Positions 1 through 7,850 of a stretch of 64,000 bases of DNA are shown piece after piece. The DNA lies in the NCBI RefSeq assembly GCF_000348785.1, contig NC_020520.1, forward strand, positions 434,001-498,000, in the 5' to 3' direction. Positions within the stretch are counted from its first letter, which is position 1; every line of letters starts with the position of its first letter. The position numbers and the translations under genes are program-made. The notes beneath the pieces are model-generated. The model was not told where the DNA came from, ran no database searches, and saw nothing but the letters and a program-made list of their open reading frames with translations. This DNA is from Ilumatobacter coccineus YM16-304 (GTDB lineage: Bacteria > Actinomycetota > Acidimicrobiia > Acidimicrobiales > Ilumatobacteraceae).

Positions 1-1004
1 TAGTCGAGGAACGACACGCTGCCGTCGTGGTGGAACTTGTAGTTGCCGGGATGCGGGTCACCGTTGAAGATGCCGTAGCGGTGGATGGCGTTCTGCGAGA
101 AGCGCCACAGCACTTCGGCAGCCCGCTGCTTCGTCTCGGTCGACTCCTGGCGTCGCAGTTGGTCGAAGGTCATGCCGTCGATCCACTCGGTGGTGAGGAG
201 GTGTTCGGTCGAGTAGTCGGGAACCAGCTTCGGGATCCGCACCCACGGGTGACCGGCGAAGCGTTGCTCGAACTCCGCGACGTTGCTCGCTTCGAGCCGG
301 TAGTCGAGTTCTTCGCGCATGCGTGACCGCAACTCGTCGACGAGTCCCTTGGCGTCGAGACCCTTGAGCATCATCGACGAGAACATCGCGTACATCACCT
401 CGGCGGCGTCGAGGTCGCTCTCGATCGCCTCGTGGACGCCGGGGTACTGCACCTTCACCGCGACGTCGCGGCCGTCGGGCGTGACCGCGCGGTGGACCTG
501 CCCGATCGACGCAGCGGCCACCGGCATGTCGGTCCAGTCGAGGAAGATCTTCTCCGGGGGCTTGCCGAGGTCGTCTCGGACGACGCCGGCGGCGAGCGTG
601 GGGGCCATCGGTGCGGCATCGGCCTGCAACGTGGCCAGCGCATCTTGTGCCTCGTCGGGAAGTGCTTCGAAGATGAAGCTGATGAGCTGGCCGGCCTTCA
701 TCAGCACGCCCTTCATCTCGCCGAGTTCTTTGGCGACGTCGGCGGCGGTCTTGATGGCGAACTGTTCGTCGAGTTCGGCGCGGCGGGCCTCGGCGCTGCC
801 GATGCCGCGAACGCGAGACACGGCGAAACGCGCCGAGTTGCGCGCCGACAGCTTCCACACCTTGGCCGACCGGGAGAAACGGCTCGCGACCGGCGATCCG
901 ACCACGCCGTCGCTGGCCTTCTTGCCCGCCTTCTGCGCGGCGGTCGCGAGACCGGCCGCCAGCGCCACGATCGACGCGAGCGAGGCGACGGCCTTCTTCT
1001 GCAT
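1..1004 (-). CDS. ABC1/UbiB-family atypical kinase (partial, C-terminus outside window)
   Basis: The frame is open from the ATG at 1004 to the window edge, giving about 334 residues. Family motifs are visible in order: MKAGQ (the KxGQ motif that replaces the usual glycine-rich loop), AAASIGQVHRA, VAVKVQYPG with the ATP-site lysine, and NGDPHPGN of the catalytic loop. The N-terminal segment is hydrophobic then lysine-rich (AAGLATAAQKAGKKA). ABC1/UbiB/AarF proteins are ADCK-type kinases or ATPases linked to quinone and isoprenoid lipid metabolism; the exact substrate cannot be told from sequence. The ATG overlaps the stop of the upstream small gene (TGATG), so the two are probably translated together. 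A polyprenyl synthase lies just beyond in the opposite direction, which fits a quinone-related role (inference). Confidence 0.85.
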   Translation of the reverse strand, partial: MQKKAVASLASIVALAAGLATAAQKAGKKASDGVVGSPVASRFSRSAKVWKLSARNSARFAVSRVRGIGSAEARRAELDEQFAIKTAADVAKELGEMKGVLMKAGQLISFIFEALPDEAQDALATLQADAAPMAPTLAAGVVRDDLGKPPEKIFLDWTDMPVAAASIGQVHRAVTPDGRDVAVKVQYPGVHEAIESDLDAAEVMYAMFSSMMLKGLDAKGLVDELRSRMREELDYRLEASNVAEFEQRFAGHPWVRIPKLVPDYSTEHLLTTEWIDGMTFDQLRRQESTETKQRAAEVLWRFSQNAIHRYGIFNGDPHPGNYKFHHDGSVSFLD

Positions 1005-1300
1005 CAGCTGCGCCGGGCGATCGGGTCGGCGGCGAGGACCTCGGGCGGGATCGGCTCGCCGGTCACCTCGTCGGTCCAGTAGGTGCCGTCGGCCAGGCGG
1101 ACGAGTGCGGCGTCGACCCCGTCGAGGTCGGCGGTCATCGCATCGAGGTCGATGTCGTCGGCCGGTGCCGCCACGGGCACCTCGTCCTGCTGCGCGGCCT
1201 CGATCTGCTCGTGATGTTCGGCTGATTCGGCCGTCGACGGCTCGGCCTGCTGCTCTGCCCGGGCCTCGGCGGGCTCGGGCTGGTTCTGCTCGACTGTCAC
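1004..1300 (-). CDS. Small acidic protein with TraR/DksA-like tail lacking zinc cysteines
   Basis: The 98-residue product has an Ala/Glu/Gln-rich, probably disordered first half and a compact end, ALVRLADGTYWTDEVTGEP followed by IPPEVL and DPIAR. That end has the cadence of the DksA/TraR zinc-finger region (ALxRIxxGTYGxCxxCGxPI), but the metal cysteines are replaced, so zinc binding is unlikely. The GTG at 1300 is chosen because a TAGGTT -10 box ends 8 bases upstream; an in-frame ATG at 1330 is the alternative. The stop overlaps the start of the ABC1 kinase gene by one base. The family assignment is a resemblance only, and the function is unknown. Confidence 0.6.
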   Translation of the reverse strand: MTVEQNQPEPAEARAEQQAEPSTAESAEHHEQIEAAQQDEVPVAAPADDIDLDAMTADLDGVDAALVRLADGTYWTDEVTGEPIPPEVLAADPIARRS

Positions 1301-1308
1301 GCTTCGAG

Positions 1309-1314
1309 AACCTA
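1309..1314 (-). promoter_or_regulatory. -10 box (TAGGTT), near-leaderless promoter
   Basis: TAGGTT on the minus strand with 8 bases to the GTG at 1300; it supports that start for the small acidic protein. Confidence 0.4.
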
Positions 1315-1392
1315 GTGCCGATCCGGCCACTTGCGAAGGGCGACGTTTCGGGCGGCGGCGAGCTGTGTGATGCCCCTCGCCCGATCGCGGCC

Positions 1393-1398
1393 TAGCCT
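1393..1398 (+). promoter_or_regulatory. -10 box (TAGCCT), leaderless promoter of polyprenyl synthase
   Basis: TAGCCT followed by 6 bases and then the GTG at 1405. There is no room for a Shine-Dalgarno sequence. Confidence 0.5.
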
Positions 1399-1404
1399 TG
1401 CGGT

Positions 1405-2409
1405 GTGGCCCTGGAGAACGTGACGTCGAACGCGCAGACGTCTCCGCTGTTCGGAATGTCGACGAGCGACGACGACCGGAAGCGGATCGAAGCAGCGATG
1501 CACGCCGCGGTGGTGACCCCCGATGCGTATCTCACCGAGATCGCGTCGCATCTCATCGTCGCCGGTGGCAAACGTCTGCGGCCGGTGCTGTCGACCGTCG
1601 CCGCGCAGATCGCCGGTGGCGACGCGTCCGACGACGTCGTGCGCGGCGGCGTCTCGTGCGAGCTCGTCCACCTCGGGTCGCTCTATCACGACGACGTGAT
1701 GGACGAAGCCGACACCCGTCGAGGCGTCGAGACCGTCAACGCCAAGTGGGGCAACCTGCAGGCCATCCTCGCCGGCGACTTCCTGCTGTCTCGGGCCTCC
1801 GAGATCGCGGCGTCGCTCGGTACCGAAGTGGCCGGGCTGCTCGCCCGCACCATCGGGTGGCTCTGCGAAGGGCAGATCGAAGAACTTCGACACACCTACG
1901 ACACCAGCCGCACCGAAGACAGCTACTACGCGTCGATCCACGGCAAGACGGCGTCGCTGTACGGCACGGCGGCACGCATCGGCGGCATCGTCGCCGGACA
2001 CGACCAGGCGACCATCGACGCGCTCACCGAGTACGGCAACGCCTACGGCATGGTGTTCCAGATCGTCGACGACATCCTCGACGCCACGGCCACCGACGAG
2101 GAGTTGGGCAAGCCGGCCGGCCACGACATGGTCGAAGGCGTCTACACGCTCCCGGTGCTGCGCACCCTGGCGCTCGACACACCGGCGTCGGCCGAACTGC
2201 TCGAACTGCTCGGCGCACCGCTCGACGCCGCCCAGCAGGACAAGGCGCTGTCGATCGTGCGGTCGAACGCCGGCGTCGCCTCGGCCATCGACACCGCCGG
2301 CGAGTACGTGGCCCGGGCGGTCGAAGCATGTTCGTCGTTCCCGGAGTCACCGGCGACGACGGCGCTCGCCGACGCCCCGGCGGCCCTGTTGGCCAGCGTC
2401 GCCCGCTGA
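1405..2409 (+). CDS. Long-chain trans-polyprenyl diphosphate synthase
   Basis: The 334-residue product condenses isopentenyl diphosphate onto an allylic primer to make a long isoprenoid chain, most likely the menaquinone side chain given the respiratory operons nearby (inference). Diagnostic motifs are GGKRLRP (res 54-60), the first aspartate-rich motif HDDVMDEADTRRG (DDVMD at 96-100) and the second motif VDDILDATATDEELGK near residue 220, all in family order. Length matches heptaprenyl/octaprenyl synthases (IspB/HepT class). Small residues precede the first Asp-rich motif, which fits a long-chain product but does not fix chain length. The GTG start is fixed by the -10 box 6 bases upstream. 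It is divergent from the ABC1 kinase pair and is followed by trkA after 116 bases. Confidence 0.9.
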   Translation: MALENVTSNAQTSPLFGMSTSDDDRKRIEAAMHAAVVTPDAYLTEIASHLIVAGGKRLRPVLSTVAAQIAGGDASDDVVRGGVSCELVHLGSLYHDDVMDEADTRRGVETVNAKWGNLQAILAGDFLLSRASEIAASLGTEVAGLLARTIGWLCEGQIEELRHTYDTSRTEDSYYASIHGKTASLYGTAARIGGIVAGHDQATIDALTEYGNAYGMVFQIVDDILDATATDEELGKPAGHDMVEGVYTLPVLRTLALDTPASAELLELLGAPLDAAQQDKALSIVRSNAGVASAIDTAGEYVARAVEACSSFPESPATTALADAPAALLASVAR

Positions 2410-2525
2410 TCGGCGAGTCCGTTCGGCCGCTCGCGGGTCGCTTGCGCTGACTTCGGTCTCCGTCGTCCGACACCATTTGTCGACGATGGGCGTAAGTGGG
2501 CGTCCGATCGGCAACACTTGCCACA

Positions 2526-3875
2526 ATGCACGTCATCATCGTGGGCGCCGGCGAAGTCGGCCGCTACCTCGCACAACGTCTCGGTGCCGAAGGCAACGAC
2601 GTCGTCGTCGTCGAACAGAACGAAGTCATCGCCGCCCAGATCGCCGGTGAGCTCGACGTCCAGGTGGTCGTCGGCAGCGCCACGGTGCCCTCGACGCTCG
2701 AAGCCGCCCGTGTCGACAAGGCCGACCTGCTCGCCGGTGTGACGCAGAACGACGAGGTCAACCTGATCGCCTCGTTGCTCGCGAAGGAAGCCGGAGTCGC
2801 CCAGACGGTCGCCCGCATCCAGACCGAGGAGTTGCGCGGCCCCGCCGGCAAGGCGCTTCGCGACGCGATGCAGACCGACCTGATCATCGACCCCGATGCC
2901 GACACCGCCGACGAGATCATGGAACTCGTCCACGTCTCGGGTGCCGACGAGGTCTACCGCATGTCCGACGGCGACCTGCTCGTGATCGGCGCGGTCATCG
3001 CCGAGGGGTCGACGCTCGCCGGGTCGACGCTCGCCGAGATCGGTGCGATCTACGAGCCCGACTGGCGCTTTCTGTTCGGCGCGCTGACGCGCAACGGCGA
3101 GACCGTGATCCCGCGCGGCGACCAGCGCCTCGAAGTCGGTGACCACGTGCGCGTGCTCACGTCTCGGTCGGCTCGTCAGGAGATCCTCGAGTTGCTCGGC
3201 GCGGCGCACCGCACACCGAAGCGCGTGATGATCCTCGGCGGCGGCGCGGTCGGGTCGCGTGTGGCCGAGCGACTGACCGACGAAGGCGCCGAGGTCGTGC
3301 TGATCGAGCAGGACCTGAGCCGCGCGAAGTTCCTCAGCGAGAAGCTGCCCTACGTCACGATCGTCAACGGCGACATCGAAGACGTCGACCTGCTCAACGA
3401 GGAATCGATCACCCGGATGGACCTCGTCATCGCCGCCACCGGTGACGACGCCGCCAACGTCCTCGCGTGCGCGTTCGCCGCCACCGAGCAGCACACGTTC
3501 ACGGTCGCCGTGTTGCACCGACTCGCGCTCCTGCCGATCGTGCGACAGTTCGGCATCGACGCGGCGTTGAGCCCGCGTACCGCGTCGGCCAACGCGGTGC
3601 TGCGCCACGTGCGCGGCGGCACGGCGTCGGTGGCGACGTTCCTCGAGAGCGACATCGAGGTCGACGAGTTCCTGCTCGAAGAAGGCGCTCCGGCCGACGG
3701 GGTACGAGTCGCCGACCTGCACCTCCCGCACTCGATCGTGCTCGGCGCGGTGATCCGTCCGGGTTCTCCTGGCGCGATCGTCCGCGGTGCCACCACGCTC
3801 CACGCCGGCGACAACGTCGTCGTGTTCGCCCGACCTGATTCGATCCCGGCGTTGCTCAAGGCGTTCTCGGCGTGA
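2526..3875 (+). CDS. trkA: Trk potassium uptake regulatory subunit TrkA
   Basis: The 449-residue cytoplasmic protein gates the TrkH potassium channel in response to NAD(H)/ATP. It has the classic duplicated RCK architecture. The first Rossmann half begins MHVIIVGAGEVGRYLAQRL and has the acidic VVVEQ at the end of beta-2; the second begins near residue 231 with RVMILGGGAVGSRVAERL and has VVLIEQD. Each half is followed by a TrkA_C lobe. The ATG at 2526 starts exactly at the Rossmann strand; a longer frame from 2496 would add residues the family lacks. The stop overlaps the trkH start (GTGA), so the subunits are translationally coupled. Confidence 0.95.
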   Translation: MHVIIVGAGEVGRYLAQRLGAEGNDVVVVEQNEVIAAQIAGELDVQVVVGSATVPSTLEAARVDKADLLAGVTQNDEVNLIASLLAKEAGVAQTVARIQTEELRGPAGKALRDAMQTDLIIDPDADTADEIMELVHVSGADEVYRMSDGDLLVIGAVIAEGSTLAGSTLAEIGAIYEPDWRFLFGALTRNGETVIPRGDQRLEVGDHVRVLTSRSARQEILELLGAAHRTPKRVMILGGGAVGSRVAERLTDEGAEVVLIEQDLSRAKFLSEKLPYVTIVNGDIEDVDLLNEESITRMDLVIAATGDDAANVLACAFAATEQHTFTVAVLHRLALLPIVRQFGIDAALSPRTASANAVLRHVRGGTASVATFLESDIEVDEFLLEEGAPADGVRVADLHLPHSIVLGAVIRPGSPGAIVRGATTLHAGDNVVVFARPDSIPALLKAFSA

Positions 3876-5473
3876 GAGGCGCCGCGTCCGACGGGCCGGC
3901 ACACGGCGGAGGACACAATCTCAGTTCGTTCGACCCGCACGCGTTGACGAACCCGCGCACGTCGTTGCTCGGCCGTCGCGGCGAACGTCTGCTCCGCGAA
4001 GACCGTCGACCGACGCTGACCGGTCACATCGTCGGCCTCAGCACCGCGGTGGTCGGTCTGGGCATCTTCCTCGCGGGACTCGTCGACGTCGTCGACGGTG
4101 GCCCCGACATCGTCGTGTTGCTCGTCACCGGCCTGGTCATGGCGATCGTCGGCGCGGTGGCGTGGCGATCGACGATCACGCCGAAGCAGATCCGCGTGCT
4201 CGACGTGTTCACCGCGGTCACGGTCACGTGGGTGGTGATCGCCGTGCTCGGAGCGATCCCGTACGTCCTCACCGGTCACTTCGGGCGCGTCGACGACGCG
4301 TTGTTCGAGTCGATCTCGGGGTTCACCACGACCGGCGCCACGGTCACGTCCGACATCGAGGCCACGTCGAAGGGACTGCTGTTCTGGCGCTCGACCACAC
4401 AGTGGATGGGTGGCATGGGCGTCATCGTGCTCGTCGTCGCCGTGCTCCCGACCGTCGGCTCGGGCGGGATGAACCTCCTCGAAGCCGAAGCCCCCGGCCC
4501 CACCGGCGAGCGGTTGACGCCTCGGGTTCGCGAGACGGCGCGACGCCTGTGGGCGGTCTACCTCGGCTTCACGGCGGTACTCGCGGCGCTGTACTGCCTG
4601 GCGGGCATGAGCATCTACGACGGTGTGAGCCACAGCTTCACCACGGTCTCGACTGGCGGATTCTCGCCGTACCAGGCGTCGATGGGACACTTCGAGTCCG
4701 ACGTCATCCAGTGGTTGGCGATCTTCGGCATGTTCTTCGCCGGCGGCAGTTTCACGCTCTACTGGCGAGCGATCAGGCGTAACCCGAAGCCACTGCTGAT
4801 GTCGACCGAATTCCGGGTCTACGCCCTGTTCGCGCTCGCGATCACGCTGTGGGCGTTCGTCACCTCGGGGAACGGAGGCGGCCAATCGGCCGGGTTCCGC
4901 GACTCGCTGTTCACGACGCTGTCGACGGTCACCACGACCGGTTACGTCACGACCGAGTACGGCCTGTGGAGCGAGACGGCGCAGTCGCTGTTGCTGATCG
5001 CACTGCCCATCGGCGCCATGGCCGGGTCGACGGCCGGCGGCATCAAGATCGTGCGCGTCATGGCCGTTGCGAGCTTCGCCCACCGCGAAGCGCTCAAGCA
5101 CCTGCACCCCAAGTTGGTGCGCCCCATCCGTGTCGGCAGCGGCATGCTCTCCGACGACGTCGCCGGCAAGGTCGTCGGCTTCCTGTTGCTCACACTCGTG
5201 ATCTTCGGCGGCGGCTCGTTCTTCATCGCGGCGACGGGGCCCGACCTGATCACCGCGTTCTCGGCGTCGGCGACGGCACTCGGCAACGTCGGCCCCGGCC
5301 TCGGCGACCTCGATCACACCGGTGACTTCACCGCCATCCCGTCGCTGGGTCGAGCGATCGCGATGGTGCAGATGTTGCTCGGGCGACTCGAGATCTACCC
5401 CGTGATCCTCGCGTTGTCGGTCGTGACGTTGCGAGCACCGCGACTCGGTCGCGCCGTTCGCAACAACAACTGA
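3872..5473 (+). CDS. trkH: Trk potassium transporter membrane subunit TrkH
   Basis: The 533-residue polytopic membrane protein is the potassium-conducting subunit partnered with TrkA just upstream. Selectivity-loop motifs of the four-repeat TrkH/KtrB fold are visible: SGFTTTGAT, TVSTGGFSPY, STVTTTGYVTTEYG and the last-repeat TALGNVGPGLG. The C-terminus carries the family ending GRLEIYPVILAL. A hydrophilic N-terminal tail of about 50 residues, rich in Arg and Gly, precedes the first membrane segment, consistent with the GTG start at 3872 that overlaps the trkA stop. A later start inside the tail cannot be excluded. Confidence 0.93.
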   Translation: MRGAASDGPAHGGGHNLSSFDPHALTNPRTSLLGRRGERLLREDRRPTLTGHIVGLSTAVVGLGIFLAGLVDVVDGGPDIVVLLVTGLVMAIVGAVAWRSTITPKQIRVLDVFTAVTVTWVVIAVLGAIPYVLTGHFGRVDDALFESISGFTTTGATVTSDIEATSKGLLFWRSTTQWMGGMGVIVLVVAVLPTVGSGGMNLLEAEAPGPTGERLTPRVRETARRLWAVYLGFTAVLAALYCLAGMSIYDGVSHSFTTVSTGGFSPYQASMGHFESDVIQWLAIFGMFFAGGSFTLYWRAIRRNPKPLLMSTEFRVYALFALAITLWAFVTSGNGGGQSAGFRDSLFTTLSTVTTTGYVTTEYGLWSETAQSLLLIALPIGAMAGSTAGGIKIVRVMAVASFAHREALKHLHPKLVRPIRVGSGMLSDDVAGKVVGFLLLTLVIFGGGSFFIAATGPDLITAFSASATALGNVGPGLGDLDHTGDFTAIPSLGRAIAMVQMLLGRLEIYPVILALSVVTLRAPRLGRAVRNNN

Positions 5474-5489
5474 CCGCCCACGCCTCGCA

Positions 5490-5957
5490 TCACCCGCTGC
5501 CCGCCCGAGTGGTCGGCCAGATCGGCTCGGTCGGCTCGTCGTGGTCACCGTGACGCCCGGTGAGCAGTCGCCGCATCGCGAACGCCATCTTCCTCGCTCG
5601 CACCTTGGCCATCTCGGCAGTCGGCCCGACGAACTGTTCGTCGATGGTCGACGTGAACAGATCGAGCCATCGTTCGAAGTGCGCGTCGGTGAACGGCGTG
5701 CGCTCGTGCGACGGCTCGTGAGCTCGTAGCGGATTGCCCTGGTACCCGCGCTCGCCGAGCAGTTGCCACGACCAGAAGTCGGTGAGCGTCGCGATGTGTT
5801 CGGGCCAGTCGACGTGAGCCGCGGCGAAGACGGGGCCGAGGAGTTCGTCCATCGCGGCATAGCGGTAGAACTCGACGACGAGTCGTTCGATGTCGTCGCG
5901 ATGCTGCAGGTCGGTCCGCCCGGCCAGCTCGGCGTCGGTGAGCGGGCGCACGATCAC
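5490..5957 (-). CDS. Group III-like truncated hemoglobin
   Basis: The 155-residue heme protein has a 2-on-2 globin pattern: DDIERLVVEFYRYA, then FWSWQLLGERGYQGNPLRAH, then FTDAHFERWLDLF. The proximal heme histidine is best placed at H80 (LRAH), and W/F residues line the E and G helices. Truncated globins of this group bind O2 or NO and are often linked to NO detoxification. The GTG start at 5957 overlaps the stop of the Rrf2 regulator gene (GTGA), so both are made from one message. An N-terminal extension in the same frame overlaps the regulator and is not used. Genetic coupling to an Fe-S Rrf2 regulator argues for a nitrosative or redox stress role (inference). Confidence 0.85.
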   Translation of the reverse strand: MIVRPLTDAELAGRTDLQHRDDIERLVVEFYRYAAMDELLGPVFAAAHVDWPEHIATLTDFWSWQLLGERGYQGNPLRAHEPSHERTPFTDAHFERWLDLFTSTIDEQFVGPTAEMAKVRARKMAFAMRRLLTGRHGDHDEPTEPIWPTTRAGSG

Positions 5958-6358
5958 GTCGTGACCGCCAGTGCGCCCACCGACATCGTCTTCAGCGAGG
6001 TCACCAGTTCGCGCCGTGCACGCCCCCAGGCGACGTGGAGGGCGCAGGGTTCGGTTGCGGCGCAAGGGCGATCGGCGACGACGCATCGCCCGGAGTCGGT
6101 GGGGCCGTCGACCGCCTCGACCACGTCGAGGACGTTGAGCGCGTCGATGTCACGCACCGGTTCGTAGCCGCCGGTGGGGCCCGGAACCGATCGCACCCAG
6201 CCTTCGCGCACGAGCGGGCCCATCACCTGGGGGACGAAACCGGCGGTGGTGCCCAACGCGGCGGCGAGGTCGACGCTCTTCAATCGTGTCGGTGCCCGGT
6301 GCAGCACGACCAACGCTCGGACCGCGAGATCGGCTCGCTGTGTGATCTCAAGTCGCAT
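5954..6358 (-). CDS. Rrf2-family regulator, NsrR/IscR-like with Fe-S ligands
   Basis: The 134-residue protein has a winged-helix DNA-binding domain (MRLEITQRADLAVRALVVLH, helix-turn-helix around res 28-50, wing PGPTGGYEPVR). It carries the cluster-binding set C92, C99, C105 with H108 (C-x6-C-x5-C-x2-H). NsrR and IscR coordinate Fe-S clusters with three cysteines at nearly these positions, and IscR also uses a histidine three residues after the last cysteine. It precedes the truncated globin with a GTGA overlap. The likely role is Fe-S sensing of NO or redox state with control of the globin and of its own promoter (inference). The start is set by TAGTCT 6 bases upstream. A divergent small gene begins only 12 bases away. 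Confidence 0.85.
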   Translation of the reverse strand: MRLEITQRADLAVRALVVLHRAPTRLKSVDLAAALGTTAGFVPQVMGPLVREGWVRSVPGPTGGYEPVRDIDALNVLDVVEAVDGPTDSGRCVVADRPCAATEPCALHVAWGRARRELVTSLKTMSVGALAVTT

Positions 6359-6370
6359 AGTGTGAGACTA
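6358..6370. promoter_or_regulatory. Overlapping divergent leaderless promoters
   Basis: Minus strand: TAGTCT (6365-6370) with 6 bases to the regulator ATG at 6358. Plus strand: TAGTGT (6358-6363) with 7 bases to the ATG at 6371. The two start codons are separated by 12 bp, so one bound regulator could block both. A short dyad TAGT-GTGAG-ACTA lies in the gap. Confidence 0.5.
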
Positions 6371-6511
6371 ATGAATTCCGACGACGACCGCCAGGGCCGT
6401 TCGAACCAGGCGGCGACCGACGGTCCGACACACCCGCATCTCCAGGCGACGCTGCTGATGGTCGGCATCGTCGTGTTCATCCTGCTCGTCGCGGTGCTCG
6501 ACGCCAGATAG
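6371..6511 (+). CDS. Small single-span membrane protein (46 aa)
   Basis: The product begins MNSDDDRQGRSNQAATDGP and ends in one hydrophobic helix (LLMVGIVVFILLVAVLDAR), so it is a tail-anchored or single-pass membrane peptide with a polar N-terminus. I do not recognise a family. Support comes from the TAGTGT -10 box 7 bases upstream of the ATG and from the coherent helix. It is divergent from the Rrf2 regulator and could share its control. A small accessory protein of the neighbouring globin or respiratory chain is possible but unproven. Confidence 0.5.
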   Translation: MNSDDDRQGRSNQAATDGPTHPHLQATLLMVGIVVFILLVAVLDAR

Positions 6512-6544
6512 CCGCTCAGACGGCCCGTCGGGCGTTCGTCGCCG

Positions 6545-7804
6545 CTACCAGGACGGCGCGAAGCGTGAGACGACCTGGGCCAAGCGGTAGGCGCGCTCGG
6601 CCCCACCGGCGTCGTCGGACCGCAACTCGTTGGTGGCGATGCGCATCGCTGCGCCCATCGCTTCCTCGCTGCGGATCCCGCTGCGCAGCGCGAACTTCAG
6701 CAGTCGCGGCCGGCCGAGGAATCGAGCGCTGAGCCGGCCGACCTTGTGGTACGTGCCGATCTCGTCGTCGAGGAGCGCCGGGTAGCGCTGCAGCGTGGTG
6801 GAGTTGCCCACCGACAGTGCCTCGTCGAGCACGTCGGCCGCGATGCGACCGGTCATCAGCGCCGCGCCGATCCCGTGTCCGTTGAACGGGTTGGCCATGC
6901 CTGCCGCGTCACCCGCGACGAGGAAGGTCGGACCCATGATCGGGCGCACCGAACCGCCCACCGGAGTACGCCGGCGCACCGGATCGGTCAGACGCGCCGA
7001 CGGATCGATGTGCCAGCGGGCAGCCACGTCGTCGATGACCGTGTCGAGCAGTTTGAGCGTGTTGACACCGAGCACGTCGCGGTAGCTCGACACCATCGTG
7101 ACGCCGACGTTGACCGTGCCGTCGGCGACCGGGGTGACCCATCCGTGACCGGTGACCGGATTGTCGTTGCGGTCGCGCGGGCCGAGCACGATGTCGACCC
7201 ACCGATCGGCGCTCCGACGGCTCTCGAAGTAGACGCTCGCCGAGATGGCGTACGGCCAGTTGCGGTCACGGTTGGTGCCGAGGCCGCGACCGAATCGGCT
7301 GTTGGCCCCGTCGGCGACCACGAGGAACCGGCAACCGATCTCGCGCGACGGTTGCACCGAGAGCGACGCGTCGGTCGCGGTGTCGGCGACCGTGGCGCCA
7401 CGCACGAAGCCGCGCTCGACGATCGGAGCGACGGCCTCCTGGCCGATCACGACGTCGACCCCGGCGTCGCTGCACGTGTCGAGCAGCGCGCGATTCAGGT
7501 CGGAGCGACGGATCGACAGACCGGACGCACCGTCGGGCCATCGGATCGGCACCGACCGGTCGGACGACCACAGGCGCGTGCCGAAGAGTTCGTGGGTCGC
7601 GAGCCCGTCGGTGGCGATGTCGAGGTGCGCGAGCTCGCGAACCGTCGCCGGGTCGAGGAGATCGCCACGCGTGAACGGGGATCGGCCGGTGCGTCGCTCG
7701 ACGAGGGTGACCGAGTGGCCGGCTCGGGCGAGCCGGATCGCTGTCGAGGCGCCTGCGGGGCCCCCACCGACGACGAGGACGTCGGTCGACGTGGCGTTGC
7801 TCAC
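6545..7804 (-). CDS. Geranylgeranyl-reductase-family FAD-dependent oxidoreductase
   Basis: The 419-residue flavoprotein opens with the FAD dinucleotide motif VLVVGGGPAGASTAIRLARAGH, shows LVVADGANSRFGRGLG in the middle, and has the family GDAAGMANPFNGHGIGAALMTG motif near residue 300. These are the hallmarks of the GGR/menaquinone-reductase group of p-hydroxybenzoate-hydroxylase-fold enzymes, which saturate prenyl chains. Next to respiratory operons it may act as a menaquinone side-chain reductase (MenJ-like), but other GGR-type substrates are possible. The GTG start at 7804 is supported by TAGTTT 6 bases upstream. It is a single gene with its own promoter. Confidence 0.8.
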   Translation of the reverse strand: MSNATSTDVLVVGGGPAGASTAIRLARAGHSVTLVERRTGRSPFTRGDLLDPATVRELAHLDIATDGLATHELFGTRLWSSDRSVPIRWPDGASGLSIRRSDLNRALLDTCSDAGVDVVIGQEAVAPIVERGFVRGATVADTATDASLSVQPSREIGCRFLVVADGANSRFGRGLGTNRDRNWPYAISASVYFESRRSADRWVDIVLGPRDRNDNPVTGHGWVTPVADGTVNVGVTMVSSYRDVLGVNTLKLLDTVIDDVAARWHIDPSARLTDPVRRRTPVGGSVRPIMGPTFLVAGDAAGMANPFNGHGIGAALMTGRIAADVLDEALSVGNSTTLQRYPALLDDEIGTYHKVGRLSARFLGRPRLLKFALRSGIRSEEAMGAAMRIATNELRSDDAGGAERAYRLAQVVSRFAPSW

Positions 7805-7810
7805 GTCGAG

Positions 7811-7816
7811 AAACTA
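7811..7816 (-). promoter_or_regulatory. -10 box (TAGTTT), leaderless promoter
   Basis: TAGTTT on the minus strand, 6 bases from the GTG at 7804. Confidence 0.45.
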
Positions 7817-7850
7817 TCCGCTGGTCGTGGCGGTGTGCGCCCGATGCGGG

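Noticed and set aside
58-858. Minus-strand 266-codon frame at the left edge
   Set aside because: It is a shadow of the ABC1 kinase, which is readable in another minus-strand frame to the window edge with all family motifs.
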